Assembly: GCF_020523795.1 (NCBI RefSeq)
Contig: NZ_JAJALI010000005.1
Coordinates: forward strand, 186,001-250,000
Origin: Ancylobacter sp. Lp-2
Lineage (GTDB): Bacteria; Pseudomonadota; Alphaproteobacteria; Rhizobiales; Xanthobacteraceae
DNA length: 64,000 nucleotides
Direction: 5' to 3'
In this document: one piece after another, positions 9,458 to 18,042 of the stretch
How positions within the stretch are numbered: position 1 is the stretch's first letter
Layout of the letters: every line of letters starts with the position of its first letter
Notes under the pieces: generated by a model
Databases searched by the model: none
What the model saw: the letters and a program-made list of their open reading frames with translations, nothing else
Told to the model about the DNA's origin: nothing
Translations under genes and position numbers: made by a program

Positions 9458-10768
9458 ATGTCCCGCATGTCCGGTCCGGTGAGGACGCTGCTCTTTCTCC
9501 AGGGGCCACCGTCGCATTTCTGGCGTGATCTGGCCGGCTCGTTCGAAGCCGCCGGCCATCGCGTCATCAAGGTCAATTGCTCGACCGCCGAATGGCTCTA
9601 TTGGGGGCGCCGGCGCGCGGTCTCCTATCGCGGCCGGCTCGACGACTGGGGGGCCTGGCTCGCCGCGCTGATCGCCCGCGAAGGCGTGACCGACCTCATC
9701 TATTACGGCGACCAGCAGCCTTATCACCGCATCGCCGCCGAGATCGCCCCCAGGCTCGGCGCCACGCCCCATGTCATCGAATTCGGCTATCTGCGCCCGG
9801 CCTGGATCACGCTGGAGCGCGGCGGCATGGGCGGCTGGTCGCATTTTCCCAGCGACCCCGCCACCATCCGCGCCGTCGCCGGACAGGTCGACAAGCTGCC
9901 GGAGGAGCGGGTCTTCCCCTATTCCTTCGCGCAGGAAGCCTTCAACGAGGTCTTCTACCACCTCGTCAACTACTTCTATTTCTTCTTCTTTCCCCGCTAT
10001 CACGCGGACCGCTTCTATAATCCGCTGCTCGAATATGCCAGCGCCCCGCTGCGCTGGTGGCGGCAGGCACGCCGCGAGAAGGCGGCCACCGCCGCACTCG
10101 CCGCGCGGATGGAGAAGCCGTTCGTGCTCATCCCGCTGCAGCTGCAGAGCGACTACCAGATCCGCGACAACTCGCCCTATTCCGACCAGCGACAGATGCT
10201 GCGGGAGATCTTCGGTTCCTTTGCCCGCCACGCGCCGCCGGAACTCGGCATCGTGGTGAAGCAGCATCCGCTCGACGTCGGGCTGATCGACTGGTGCACC
10301 GAGGTGATGCGGCTGGCCCGCGAGGCCGGTATCGCCGACCGGGTGACCGCGATCGACGGCGGCGCGCTGCCGGACATGCTGGAGCGCGCCACCTCGGTGA
10401 TCGTCATCAACTCGACGGTCGGCCTGCACGCGCTGCGCGTCGGGCGCCCGACCAAGGTGATGGGCGTGGCGCTCTACGACATCGAGGGCCTGACCTCGGA
10501 TGTGCCGCTCGACCGGTTCTGGAGCGATCCCGGCAGCGTCGACATGCAGTTGCTCGACGCCCTGGTGCGCGGCCTCGCCGGCACCATCCAGCTGCGCGGC
10601 TCGTTCTACAACCCGGAAGGCAGCGCGCATGCCCGCGCGATCATCGTCGAGCGGGTCGTGAGCGGCAGCGTCAACGGCGCCGGCGCCTTCGTCGATCCGC
10701 CGCCGCGGCTCGCCGCGGCCCGGGCCGCCAACGCCCGCCGGCGCGCGCGGATCGCCGCCAAAGACTAG
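9458..10768 (+). CDS. Capsule polysaccharide biosynthesis protein, KpsS-like (beta-Kdo transferase family)
   Basis: This 436-residue protein matches the KpsS/KpsC capsule family, whose members add beta-linked Kdo to the lipid terminus of group 2 capsules. Visible family features are the N-terminal LLFLQGPPSHFW stretch, FGYLRPAWITLE in the middle, and a C-terminal GIVVKQHPLD followed by a NSTVGLHAL segment. An aromatic run near residues 168-178 (NYFYFFFFPRYH) may be a membrane-facing surface. The start chosen is the ATG 2 bp after the preceding stop; another ATG lies three codons in. It is the third gene of the lipid-synthase operon, which puts the Kdo-linker enzyme in the same transcript as the presumed lipid acceptor. 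No KpsC-type partner is seen in this window. It converges with KpsT, only 4 bp apart. Confidence 0.8.
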   Translation: MSRMSGPVRTLLFLQGPPSHFWRDLAGSFEAAGHRVIKVNCSTAEWLYWGRRRAVSYRGRLDDWGAWLAALIAREGVTDLIYYGDQQPYHRIAAEIAPRLGATPHVIEFGYLRPAWITLERGGMGGWSHFPSDPATIRAVAGQVDKLPEERVFPYSFAQEAFNEVFYHLVNYFYFFFFPRYHADRFYNPLLEYASAPLRWWRQARREKAATAALAARMEKPFVLIPLQLQSDYQIRDNSPYSDQRQMLREIFGSFARHAPPELGIVVKQHPLDVGLIDWCTEVMRLAREAGIADRVTAIDGGALPDMLERATSVIVINSTVGLHALRVGRPTKVMGVALYDIEGLTSDVPLDRFWSDPGSVDMQLLDALVRGLAGTIQLRGSFYNPEGSAHARAIIVERVVSGSVNGAGAFVDPPPRLAAARAANARRRARIAAKD

Positions 10769-10772
10769 GCCG

Positions 10773-11426
10773 CTACTGCATCATCTGACGATAGCGCTCG
10801 ATGGCCTCGTTGAGGTCCTCATACATGGTCAGCTGGCCATTGGACAGGATCATGCCGGTATCGCAGTAATTCTTGATGGTGGACACCGAGTGGGACACCA
10901 TGATGATGCCGGCCCGCGAACGGCGCTCGGCAAAGGCCGCCGCGCAGCGCTGCTGGAAGCGATCGTCGCCGACCGCCGTGGTTTCGTCCACCAGGTAGAA
11001 GTCGAACTCGATGGCCATGGACAGGGCGAAGGCCAGGCGCGAGTTCATACCCGAGGAATAGGTCTCCACCGGCGCATCGATGTCGGGACCGAGCTCGGCG
11101 AAATCATAGACGAAATCCAGCGTCTTCTTGAGATCGGCACCATAGACGCGGGCGAGGAACATCACGTTCTCCCGTCCGGTCATCTTGCCGTGGAAGCCGC
11201 CCGAGAAGCCCAGCGACCAGGACACGCGGGAATTGCGCCAGATCCGCCCCTTATTGGGCTCCTCGGCGCCGGCGATCAGCCGCAGGAAGGTGGATTTTCC
11301 CGCGCCGTTCTGCCCGAGCAGGCCGTAGCTGCGGCGGGGATTGAAGACCACCGAGACGTCGTTCAGCACCACCTTCTTGCGGAAGTTGACGGTGTAGTAC
11401 TTGGTGACGTGATCGACGATGACCAT
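10773..11426 (-). CDS. kpsT: Capsule export ABC transporter, ATP-binding protein (KpsT family)
   Basis: This 217-residue ATPase powers polysaccharide export across the inner membrane with the KpsM permease. Walker A (GQNGAGKS) is at residues 38-45, the signature is the capsule-type YSSGMNSRL (instead of LSGGQ) near residue 120, Walker B is FYLVDET, and the switch His is in MVSHS. Length and the short single-domain form fit KpsT/BexA/CtrD. It is preceded 13 bp upstream by a KpsE-type gene on the same strand, so the two probably share a transcript. The permease gene lies about 17 kb away at 28260-29126, which is unusual because kpsM and kpsT are normally adjacent. Confidence 0.92.
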   Translation of the reverse strand: MVIVDHVTKYYTVNFRKKVVLNDVSVVFNPRRSYGLLGQNGAGKSTFLRLIAGAEEPNKGRIWRNSRVSWSLGFSGGFHGKMTGRENVMFLARVYGADLKKTLDFVYDFAELGPDIDAPVETYSSGMNSRLAFALSMAIEFDFYLVDETTAVGDDRFQQRCAAAFAERRSRAGIIMVSHSVSTIKNYCDTGMILSNGQLTMYEDLNEAIERYRQMMQ

Positions 11427-11439
11427 GGTCGCCTTCCTC

Positions 11440-12723
11440 TCACTTGGTGGGGCGCAGCGTCTGGCGGAAGCGAAGCAGGGCGGTACCGCCTCCCCACAGG
11501 CACAACAGCACGAGCATGCCGAGCAGGACGTCGCGCAGCCGCTTGGGGCCCGAAGGCTCGTCCGGCAGGTTCGGTTGGACGAAGGTGTTGAGGTAGAGCT
11601 GCTGACGCTCGCTGTTGATGCGCGCGCGCTCGAAATTCGACGATGCCAGCGTGTAGAGGCTTTCCGCCAGCGTCCGGTTCAGCTCGATTTCCTCGAAACG
11701 GGAGATGACGTTCGAGATCGAGGCGTGCCCCTGTCCGGCCGGCGAGGTGAGCTGGCGCTCCAATATGTCGATCTGCTCCTGCGTGGCCTCTTCGCGCCAT
11801 TTCAGCACCTGAAGCTGCGGGGCGGCGCTGTTGAGCGTCTTGGAGCCGGTGGAGATCTCCTGGCGCAGGCGCAATTGTTCGGTCTTGAGCGTGGCGATCA
11901 GCCGCTGGATGCCTTCCGCCGCGCTGGTGGGGTCGAGCATGCCGACATCGTTGCGCCAGTCCTTGAGCGCGGCGCGCGCATCACGCAGGCGGGCCTCGGC
12001 ACGCGCCACCTCCTGCTCGCTCGAGGTGATCAGATCGCGCCGGGCGCGCTCGCCCAGCCCGTTGACCAGCTGCTCGCTGAGCTCGACTACCGCCTTGTTG
12101 ATGGTGACGGCGTCCTCCGGCGAGAAGGCGTTGACCCGCAAGGTGATGATACCCGACGGCATCTCGATCGACGTCGTGATGCGGCGGCGCCAGTAGCTCA
12201 CCACATCCTCGATCGACGCCGACGAGCCGAGCCGGCTGAACCAGTCGATGCCCGGCCTGTCGAACATCTTGGAGAGTTGGATCTTCTGCTCGAGCGCCTC
12301 GACGATGGCCCGGCTCTTCAGATACTCGATGACGATCGTCGTATCCTGGTACTGGGTAACCGACGGCAGGCCGGTGAGCGCCGTCACCGTGTCGATGGAG
12401 GTGGTGTCGCCGGCGCGCACCGCGAAGCGCGCCTCGGAGGCGAACTGATCGGAGGCGATGAAGGCGAAATAGAAAATCAGCAGAACAGACGGCGCGACGA
12501 CGCAGAGAAGGAAGCTCGGCCGCGTCACAACCTGCAGGGGTATCGCCAGCCAGGGCACGCGTCGAACGAAATGAACGGCCCGGCGCTGTCCCTTGGCAAT
12601 GCCGCGGACGCGCGCCTGCCGCGCGGTGCGCCGCAGCTCGTCCGACAACCGGGAGCTGAAGGCCAGCAATTCGTTGCGACGAGTCGTGTCAGTCATGGGA
12701 TGCGAGGCCGACTCGACACTCAT
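11440..12723 (-). CDS. Capsule export inner-membrane protein, KpsE-type (first of three)
   Basis: A 427-residue polysaccharide co-polymerase/export protein. It has a basic cytoplasmic N-terminus of about 65 residues, a transmembrane segment at about 70-90, a long periplasmic part with coiled-coil helices (about 200-370), and a second transmembrane segment near 399-417 followed by a short basic tail. The stretch after the first segment (FASEARFAVRAGD) resembles the equivalent part of KpsE/CtrB/BexC. In group 2 capsule systems these proteins bridge the KpsMT transporter and the outer-membrane KpsD channel. It is the upstream member of a kpsE-kpsT operon. The start at 12723 has no clear ribosome site; ATG at 12696 is an alternative. 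Two more homologues lie at 20769-22268 and 32451-33737. Confidence 0.85.
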   Translation of the reverse strand: MSVESASHPMTDTTRRNELLAFSSRLSDELRRTARQARVRGIAKGQRRAVHFVRRVPWLAIPLQVVTRPSFLLCVVAPSVLLIFYFAFIASDQFASEARFAVRAGDTTSIDTVTALTGLPSVTQYQDTTIVIEYLKSRAIVEALEQKIQLSKMFDRPGIDWFSRLGSSASIEDVVSYWRRRITTSIEMPSGIITLRVNAFSPEDAVTINKAVVELSEQLVNGLGERARRDLITSSEQEVARAEARLRDARAALKDWRNDVGMLDPTSAAEGIQRLIATLKTEQLRLRQEISTGSKTLNSAAPQLQVLKWREEATQEQIDILERQLTSPAGQGHASISNVISRFEEIELNRTLAESLYTLASSNFERARINSERQQLYLNTFVQPNLPDEPSGPKRLRDVLLGMLVLLCLWGGGTALLRFRQTLRPTK

Positions 12724-12977
12724 CTGGATTCAGGGCTTTCTACCAGAGAAAAACAAAACATGGTCCACATGGATAAAACAATACTTAAAAATACATCACG
12801 ATACATAACCGCCGCACGCACCACCCACTGAAGAGCATGCCGTAGGAAGAACACCTACTGACGCACTTTACTCCAAATAGGGTGCCGGATAAAAGCTGGT
12901 CTCAAGGGCCAATCGTCAAGGTGGGCCCGAGCGATGATCGACAGGAGCATGGCGAGCAGGTGGGGAGCGGGTTTCGG
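12724..12977. promoter_or_regulatory. AT-rich intergenic region with divergent promoters
   Basis: This segment separates the minus-strand kpsE-kpsT pair from the plus-strand GW-repeat and glycosyltransferase genes. About 12745-12820 is strongly AT-rich against GC-rich surroundings (runs such as AAAAACAAAAC and ATACTTAAAAATAC), which suits back-to-back promoters. No textbook -35/-10 pair can be picked with confidence. A frame open from GTG at 12882 could extend the downstream gene, but the GGGGAG just before ATG 12978 is a better initiation site. Confidence 0.4.
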
Positions 12978-13949
12978 ATGCTGTCTGGCCAATCCGCCTT
13001 GAAGGGGCCGCCCGTCGGCCAAGGCATCAAATCCCAACTCGTCACCGGAAACCTCGAATCCTTTTCCGCCTTCGGCGTCGGTGGATGGGTGATCGCCAAG
13101 AACCCGTCCATGGGGCCGCTGGCGGTACATGTCGTCACCCCGCGGAGCTTCGACATCGGAACGCCGACGCTGCCGCGCCCCGACGTGGTGATGGGTGGCT
13201 ACGATACACTGCATTGCGGCTTCAGTTTCCCGCTGACCAATTGGCTCGGTCTCGGCATTCAGCCGGACGATACTGACGAAACCGTGACGCTGCTGGTGAT
13301 GCAGGGCGGCACGCCCTGCTACCGGGCGAATTTCAAGATGTCGCCCGGCAGCCTGCTGGTGCCGCAGTTCCGCTTCAACGTGGAAGCCTGTGCCCGCACC
13401 CACGTCACCGGCTGGGTCGCCTCGTCCGATCCCACCCCGCTCGTGCTGCTCGCGGTCAATGAGCGCGGCGAGGAACACCGTTTCGCACCGGGAATGGAGC
13501 GCGCCGACCTCGACGCCGACGCCCGCGCGTTCTGGGAGCCGCTGCCGCTGCGCTTCCTGCTGCGCCAGAGCCGGCTGCAGCTGTTCGCCGAACAGAGGGG
13601 GCGGCGCTCCCTCCTCGCCGAATTGAGCCCGCCCAAGGTCGTGACCTTCCTCGAGCAGCCGATCGAGGAACAGCTACGCGCCGGGCTGCGTCCCGATTTC
13701 CTCAAGGGTTGGGCGGTCAATTTGCTGGCGCCGGGCCGACGTCCCAAGGTGGTGCTGAGCGCCGGCGCGGAGGAGATCTGGTCCGCCTACACGACGCTCT
13801 ACCGCCGCGACATCGCGGCGCAGACCGGCATGGACGGTTTCTGCGCCTTTTCCGCGCCGCTCGGCATGATCCCCGCCGACACGCCGTGGACGCTGTCGGT
13901 CCGGGACGGCGAGGAGGTCCACACACTCGCCAGCTCCGAGGAAGCCTGA
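12978..13949 (+). CDS. Protein of three GW...GF repeats, function unknown (capsule locus)
   Basis: A 323-residue protein with no signal peptide, membrane helix or known catalytic motif. It contains three copies of a roughly 50-residue pattern: Gly-Trp, then a Pro-containing turn, a beta-rich stretch and, in two copies, a closing Gly-Phe. Gly-Trp occurs at residues 36-37, 145-146 and 244-245, and Gly-Phe at 81-82 and 287-288; the middle copy ends in Leu-Pro-Leu-Arg-Phe instead. The same pattern starts the protein at 33787-34893. The ATG at 12978 is chosen for its GGGGAG site ten bases upstream; a GTG at 12882 would add 32 residues. Its stop overlaps the next start by one base (TGATG), so it is translated with the GT4-GT2 fusion and may be its partner. 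Function is not known. Confidence 0.7.
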   Translation: MLSGQSALKGPPVGQGIKSQLVTGNLESFSAFGVGGWVIAKNPSMGPLAVHVVTPRSFDIGTPTLPRPDVVMGGYDTLHCGFSFPLTNWLGLGIQPDDTDETVTLLVMQGGTPCYRANFKMSPGSLLVPQFRFNVEACARTHVTGWVASSDPTPLVLLAVNERGEEHRFAPGMERADLDADARAFWEPLPLRFLLRQSRLQLFAEQRGRRSLLAELSPPKVVTFLEQPIEEQLRAGLRPDFLKGWAVNLLAPGRRPKVVLSAGAEEIWSAYTTLYRRDIAAQTGMDGFCAFSAPLGMIPADTPWTLSVRDGEEVHTLASSEEA

Positions 13950-16033
13950 TGTCCGCTTCGATCGCCATCGCCACCGCGGACTTCGCCGGGCCGGTCCGCA
14001 ATGGCGGGGTCGGCACGGCGCTGCGCGGCCTCGCCGAAACCCTGGTCGATGCCGGCCACAAGGTGACGGTGATCTACGCCAACCCGAATTACGAGGTCGG
14101 CGACGCCGCCATGTGGCGGGAATCGCTCGGGCGCGACGGCATCGGCTTCCAGGAACTGGACCCGTCGGTCCTCGAGAACGTCGCCGTCCCGGCCATGGCC
14201 GGCGGCGGCTCGGACCCGCTGCGCTCCTATGCGGTGTACCGGCATTTGCGCGAGACGCATTACGACATCGTCCATGTCGCCGACTATCTCGGCATCGGCT
14301 ACTACCCGGCTCTGGCCAAGCGCGCCGGCCTGCTCGACTGCGGCCCGATCGTCGCGCAGCTGCACGGCCCGACCGCCTGGTCGATGCGCTGGAGCAATGC
14401 GCCGGTGATCAGCCCCAACGTGCTGTTCCGCGAGGCGATGGAGCGTGGCTCGGTGCAGCACGCCGACGCCATCCTGTCGCCCAGCGAGTACATGCTGTCC
14501 TTCCTGCGCAATGACGGCTGGACGATGCCGCCGACGGTGCGGGTGATCCAGAACATCCTGCCGAAGGCGCACGCCCAGGCCGGGCACAATATCCGCGCCG
14601 CCCAGACCGCCGGCGCGGTGCCGACCCTCGCCTTCTTCGGGCGGCTGGAGCACCGCAAGGGCCTGAACCTGTTCATCGACGCGCTGCAGATGCTGCAGCA
14701 GCGGGCGAGCCGGCCGTTCAAGGTACTGCTGCTCGGCAAGATCAACGACCCCGCCTATTCAGCCGATATGTTCGGCCTGCGCATGTCGCGGCTCGACATC
14801 GAATGGGAGCTGCTGGACAACCTCAACGCCAACGAGGCGCTGGACCTGCTGCAATCCACCGGCGCGCTCGCCGTCATGCCCTCGCTCAGCGACAACATTC
14901 CCTGCACCATCCAGGAATGCCTGGCGCGCGGCATTCCCTTCCTGTCGACGGAAGTAGGCGGCGGCGCCGAGCTGGTCGCGCCGCAGGACCGCGCCAACTG
15001 CTTCGTGCCGCCGACCGCCTGGGATGTCGGCGCGGCGCTCATCCGCTTCGTCGAGGCCGGCGGCGGGGTGCAGCGCGGGAACATTCCCGCCACCGACGCC
15101 GCGCGCCAGCATGCCGAGTTCACCCGCGAGCTGCTGGAACAAGACGCCGAGCGTCGCCGGACCTCGGTGCCGGCGACGCCGGTGACGTCCGACATCTCGG
15201 TCTGCATCACCCATCGCGACAATCCCGCCGGCCTCGCCCGCGCCATTGACGGCTTCGCCCGCCAGACGTTGAAGCCGCTGGAGATCGTGGTCGGCGACGA
15301 CCATTCGGCGACGCCGGAGGCGCAGGCCTTCCTCGCCGCCCTGCCGGGGCGCAGCGACCTGCCCTTCCCGGTGCGGGTGGCGCGCTCGGACGGCGCCCGC
15401 TTCCCGGCGGCGGCGCGCAATGCCGCGGCAAAGGCGGCCAAGGGCAAGTGGGTGAAGTTCCACGACGACGACAACGTCTCCAAGCCGCAGGAACTGGAGG
15501 TGTTCTCCCGTGCCCTGAGAGCGGGGGATCTCGACCTCGTCACCTGTGCGCTCGACTTCGTGGCCTCCGACGCCGACATGGCGGAGGAGCGCGCCTATCG
15601 CCGCTTCCTGTTCCTCGGCGACGGCGGCGCCGCCTGCTACGTCTTCAACGTGATCGGCGACACCAACTTCATCGTCGACCGCGAGAAATTCCTCGCCGCC
15701 GGCGGCTTCGTCGAGGACGGCTTCCTCTACCACGCGGAAGACTGGCGGGCGCTGGTGCAGGCCAAGCTCGCCGGCCTGCGCATCGGCACGGTCCCGGAGG
15801 CGCTGGTCTGGTACAAGGCGGAGCCATGGCGCAACCAGACCAACTGGCGCAAGGGCGATCTGTGGGGCGCGCGCACCCGCATCAGCGAGCTGGTGCGCCA
15901 GCATCACGGCAACGAGGTCGCCTCGATCCTGCGCCTCGCCCAGGGGCTGCTGTTCACCCCGACCGCACGACAGGCGCCAGCACCGGCGGAGACGCCCGCC
16001 GAGGCGCCCGCCCCCTCCCCCATCCGGGGATGA
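13949..16033 (+). CDS. Two-domain glycosyltransferase (GT4 fused to GT2)
   Basis: A 694-residue cytoplasmic enzyme with two glycosyltransferase modules. Residues 1 to about 400 are a GT-B (GT4-like) domain: the N-terminal GPVRNGGVGTAL glycine-rich loop, a VAQLHGPTAWS acceptor-site stretch, FFGRLEHRKGLNLF and a C-terminal TIQECLARGIPFLSTEVGG donor-site motif. Residues from about 415 are a GT-A (GT2) domain with SVCITHRDNP at its start, the metal-binding Asp506-Asp508 in KFHDDDN, and a YHAEDW acceptor motif. A fusion of this type can add two successive sugars. The C-terminal 25 residues are a Pro/Ala tail. It is translationally coupled to the upstream GW-repeat gene and converges on the SDR gene. 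Sugar specificity cannot be read from the sequence. Confidence 0.88.
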   Translation: MSASIAIATADFAGPVRNGGVGTALRGLAETLVDAGHKVTVIYANPNYEVGDAAMWRESLGRDGIGFQELDPSVLENVAVPAMAGGGSDPLRSYAVYRHLRETHYDIVHVADYLGIGYYPALAKRAGLLDCGPIVAQLHGPTAWSMRWSNAPVISPNVLFREAMERGSVQHADAILSPSEYMLSFLRNDGWTMPPTVRVIQNILPKAHAQAGHNIRAAQTAGAVPTLAFFGRLEHRKGLNLFIDALQMLQQRASRPFKVLLLGKINDPAYSADMFGLRMSRLDIEWELLDNLNANEALDLLQSTGALAVMPSLSDNIPCTIQECLARGIPFLSTEVGGGAELVAPQDRANCFVPPTAWDVGAALIRFVEAGGGVQRGNIPATDAARQHAEFTRELLEQDAERRRTSVPATPVTSDISVCITHRDNPAGLARAIDGFARQTLKPLEIVVGDDHSATPEAQAFLAALPGRSDLPFPVRVARSDGARFPAAARNAAAKAAKGKWVKFHDDDNVSKPQELEVFSRALRAGDLDLVTCALDFVASDADMAEERAYRRFLFLGDGGAACYVFNVIGDTNFIVDREKFLAAGGFVEDGFLYHAEDWRALVQAKLAGLRIGTVPEALVWYKAEPWRNQTNWRKGDLWGARTRISELVRQHHGNEVASILRLAQGLLFTPTARQAPAPAETPAEAPAPSPIRG

Positions 16034-16045
16034 AGGCGCCGCCGG

Positions 16046-16960
16046 TCAGCCTTCAGGTCGACCGGCTTCCGCCGCCCGGATCAGCCGCCGCTGCCGTGCC
16101 CGCAGCAGCGGCGCGATCACGCTGTGGAACAGGTTGACGAAGGCGGTCGGCAGGCCCGGCGCCACGGTGAAGCGACCGGCGAGCGCGCCGGCAATGATCT
16201 TGCGCGCCACCGCCTCGGCCTCCCACTCGCCGCCGCCGGCGGTGATCAGCCGCGTCGCCGCCGGCTTGGTGCGCCGCTCGGCTTCGAGCTGCGGCGTGCG
16301 CGTATCCGGCGGATAGGCCACCGTCACGCCGATGCCCAGCGGCGCCAGCTCGACGCGCAGCACCTCGGCGAGCCCCCTCACCGCGAATTTCGACGGCGCA
16401 TAGGCGGAATAGCCGTAAATGCCGAACAGGCCGGCCCCGGAAGAGACGAAGACCAGCCGGCCGCTCCCGGCCGCCGCCATGTGGCGCGCCGCGGCGTGCG
16501 AGAGATAGAGCGAGCCGAGATAATTGGTGGCGAGCTGCGCCTCATGCGCGGCCAGCGGCTGGTCGAGAAACAGGCCGGGCTCGGCGATGCCCGCGCTGTT
16601 GACCAGCCAGGCCGGCGGACCATGCTCGGCGACCAGTGCCGCCACCGCCGCTTCGCAGGCGCTGGCGTCGCTCACATCGAGCGGACGGGCGACCAACTGC
16701 GCCGCCGGATGATCGCGCCGGATCGTCTCGATCGCTTGGGCAAGCCGCGCCTCGTCACGGGCGAGCAGCGCCACGCGATGCCCCCTCGCCGCCAGCTCGG
16801 CGGCGCAGGCGAGGCCGATGCCGCTCGATCCGCCCGACACGATGGCGAGGGAATCGCGACGGATGGCACCCGACGGAACGCTTCCGCGCGTCTCGGGTTC
16901 ACGTGCAGATTGAGCGGGCTCGCGGTCCGGCTGCATCCTCGGGCCTGCTGGAGCGGACAT
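16046..16960 (-). CDS. Short-chain dehydrogenase of the 3-ketosphinganine reductase type (RkpH-like)
   Basis: A 304-residue SDR with the NAD(P) loop GGSSGIG at 43-49, NSAG at 121-124, and the catalytic Ser173/Ser174, Tyr187 and Lys191 (YAPSK). The stretch YPPDTRTP at 216-223 matches the YPPDTDTP signature of 3-ketodihydrosphingosine reductases, and the hydrophobic C-terminus is also typical. Known members reduce the 3-keto group left by serine palmitoyltransferase; the rhizobial relative is RkpH, paired with RkpG. It probably reduces the product of the alpha-oxoamine synthase at 8070-9455, although it sits in a separate transcript. The ATG at 16960 is used. A GTG at 17032 would add 24 residues, and neither start has a clear ribosome site. 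Confidence 0.87.
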   Translation of the reverse strand: MSAPAGPRMQPDREPAQSAREPETRGSVPSGAIRRDSLAIVSGGSSGIGLACAAELAARGHRVALLARDEARLAQAIETIRRDHPAAQLVARPLDVSDASACEAAVAALVAEHGPPAWLVNSAGIAEPGLFLDQPLAAHEAQLATNYLGSLYLSHAAARHMAAAGSGRLVFVSSGAGLFGIYGYSAYAPSKFAVRGLAEVLRVELAPLGIGVTVAYPPDTRTPQLEAERRTKPAATRLITAGGGEWEAEAVARKIIAGALAGRFTVAPGLPTAFVNLFHSVIAPLLRARQRRLIRAAEAGRPEG

Positions 16961-17070
16961 GACGGCTGGCTTACACCATTGCCGCAGTGCGAAGGAAGAG
17001 CTTTCCGCCGGCACGAAGCTGCTGTTAAACACGCAGGAGTGGAGTGCGTGATGGCCGAGAGGCGGGGCGT

Positions 17071-18042
17071 ATGGTTGGAAATGCGAGGTCGCCGCGCCAG
17101 CGTGTGCTGGTGCTGGTGCGCGGGGCCAATCCCAGCTCCGACTATTACCTCATGCCACGGCTGGCGAGGATGGATGTGAGCGTCGAGACCATCGACACCC
17201 GCCTGCATCACCCCGCCGACGTCGCGCTCGACGACGCCCTGGTGATCATCTGCCGCTATCTGCCCTGGCGCTGGCTGCGGGCGCTGCGCGCCGCGCCGGG
17301 CGCGCGCCTTGCCGCCTTCGTCGATGACGACTACAAGGCGATGCTCCGCGACCGCCGGCTGCCCCTCGGCTACCGCGCGCTGGTGGCGCTGCAGGGACTG
17401 CTGCCGCTGCGGCTGCTGCGGTCGCGCGGCTGCCGGCTCTGGGTCTCCACGCCGACGCTGGCCCACCGCCTCGCCGCCTGGCAACCGAAGGTTATCACGC
17501 CGCTTCCAGGCGCCGACGACCTCGCCGCGCCGCTGCCGCCGCCCTCGGACCTCGTGCGCTATCATGCCCAGCTCAGCCATCTCGGCGATCACGGCCTCGC
17601 CGCCGACATCGTCCGCCGGGTGCTGGCGAAGCGCCCGGCCACGCGCATCGAGGTCATCGGCCCTGACGCCGCCGCGCCGCTGTGGGGGTTCTCGGAGCAG
17701 GTGCACTTCATCGGCGAAATGGACTGGCCCGCCTATCGCGACCACACCACCGGCGGCGGCGGCGTCCTGATCGCGCCGCTGCGCGACACCGCCGTCAACC
17801 GTGCGCGCGCGCCGACCAAGGCGATCGACGCCGCCCGGCTCGGCGCCGCCGCGCTGTTCGGCGCCGGTCCGGCCTCGCAAGCGCTGGCCGGCACGGTGCC
17901 GCTGATCCCGGAGGATCCCGCCGCCTGGGAGACGGCGCTGCTCGGCCTGCTCGACGACCCCGCCGCCATCGCCGCCAATGCCGCCGCCCTGCGCGCCACG
18001 GTCGCCGACTGGGCCCGGCAGGCGGAACCGCTGGCGCCATGA
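17071..18042 (+). CDS. GT-B-fold glycosyltransferase family 1/4-like protein
   Basis: A 323-residue protein with the layout of a short, divergent GT-B glycosyltransferase. It begins with a VLVLVRGANPSSDYY Rossmann strand, has KVITPLPGADDL in the middle, and ends with the donor-side helix APTKAIDAARLGAAALF. The N-terminal half has HHPADVALDDALVIICRYLP, as in capsule glycosyltransferases lacking the classical EX7E motif. ATG 17071 is preceded by GAGAGGCGGGG; a GTG at 17044 is possible. Its stop overlaps the start of the next glycosyltransferase (ATGA at 18039-18042), so the two are probably co-translated and act in the same repeat-unit assembly. The sugar is unknown. Confidence 0.75.
   Translation: MVGNARSPRQRVLVLVRGANPSSDYYLMPRLARMDVSVETIDTRLHHPADVALDDALVIICRYLPWRWLRALRAAPGARLAAFVDDDYKAMLRDRRLPLGYRALVALQGLLPLRLLRSRGCRLWVSTPTLAHRLAAWQPKVITPLPGADDLAAPLPPPSDLVRYHAQLSHLGDHGLAADIVRRVLAKRPATRIEVIGPDAAAPLWGFSEQVHFIGEMDWPAYRDHTTGGGGVLIAPLRDTAVNRARAPTKAIDAARLGAAALFGAGPASQALAGTVPLIPEDPAAWETALLGLLDDPAAIAANAAALRATVADWARQAEPLAP

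Noticed and set aside
16124-17179. Plus-strand frame of 351 codons opposite the SDR gene
   Set aside because: It is the antisense of a clear SDR with full motifs, and its translation resembles no family.
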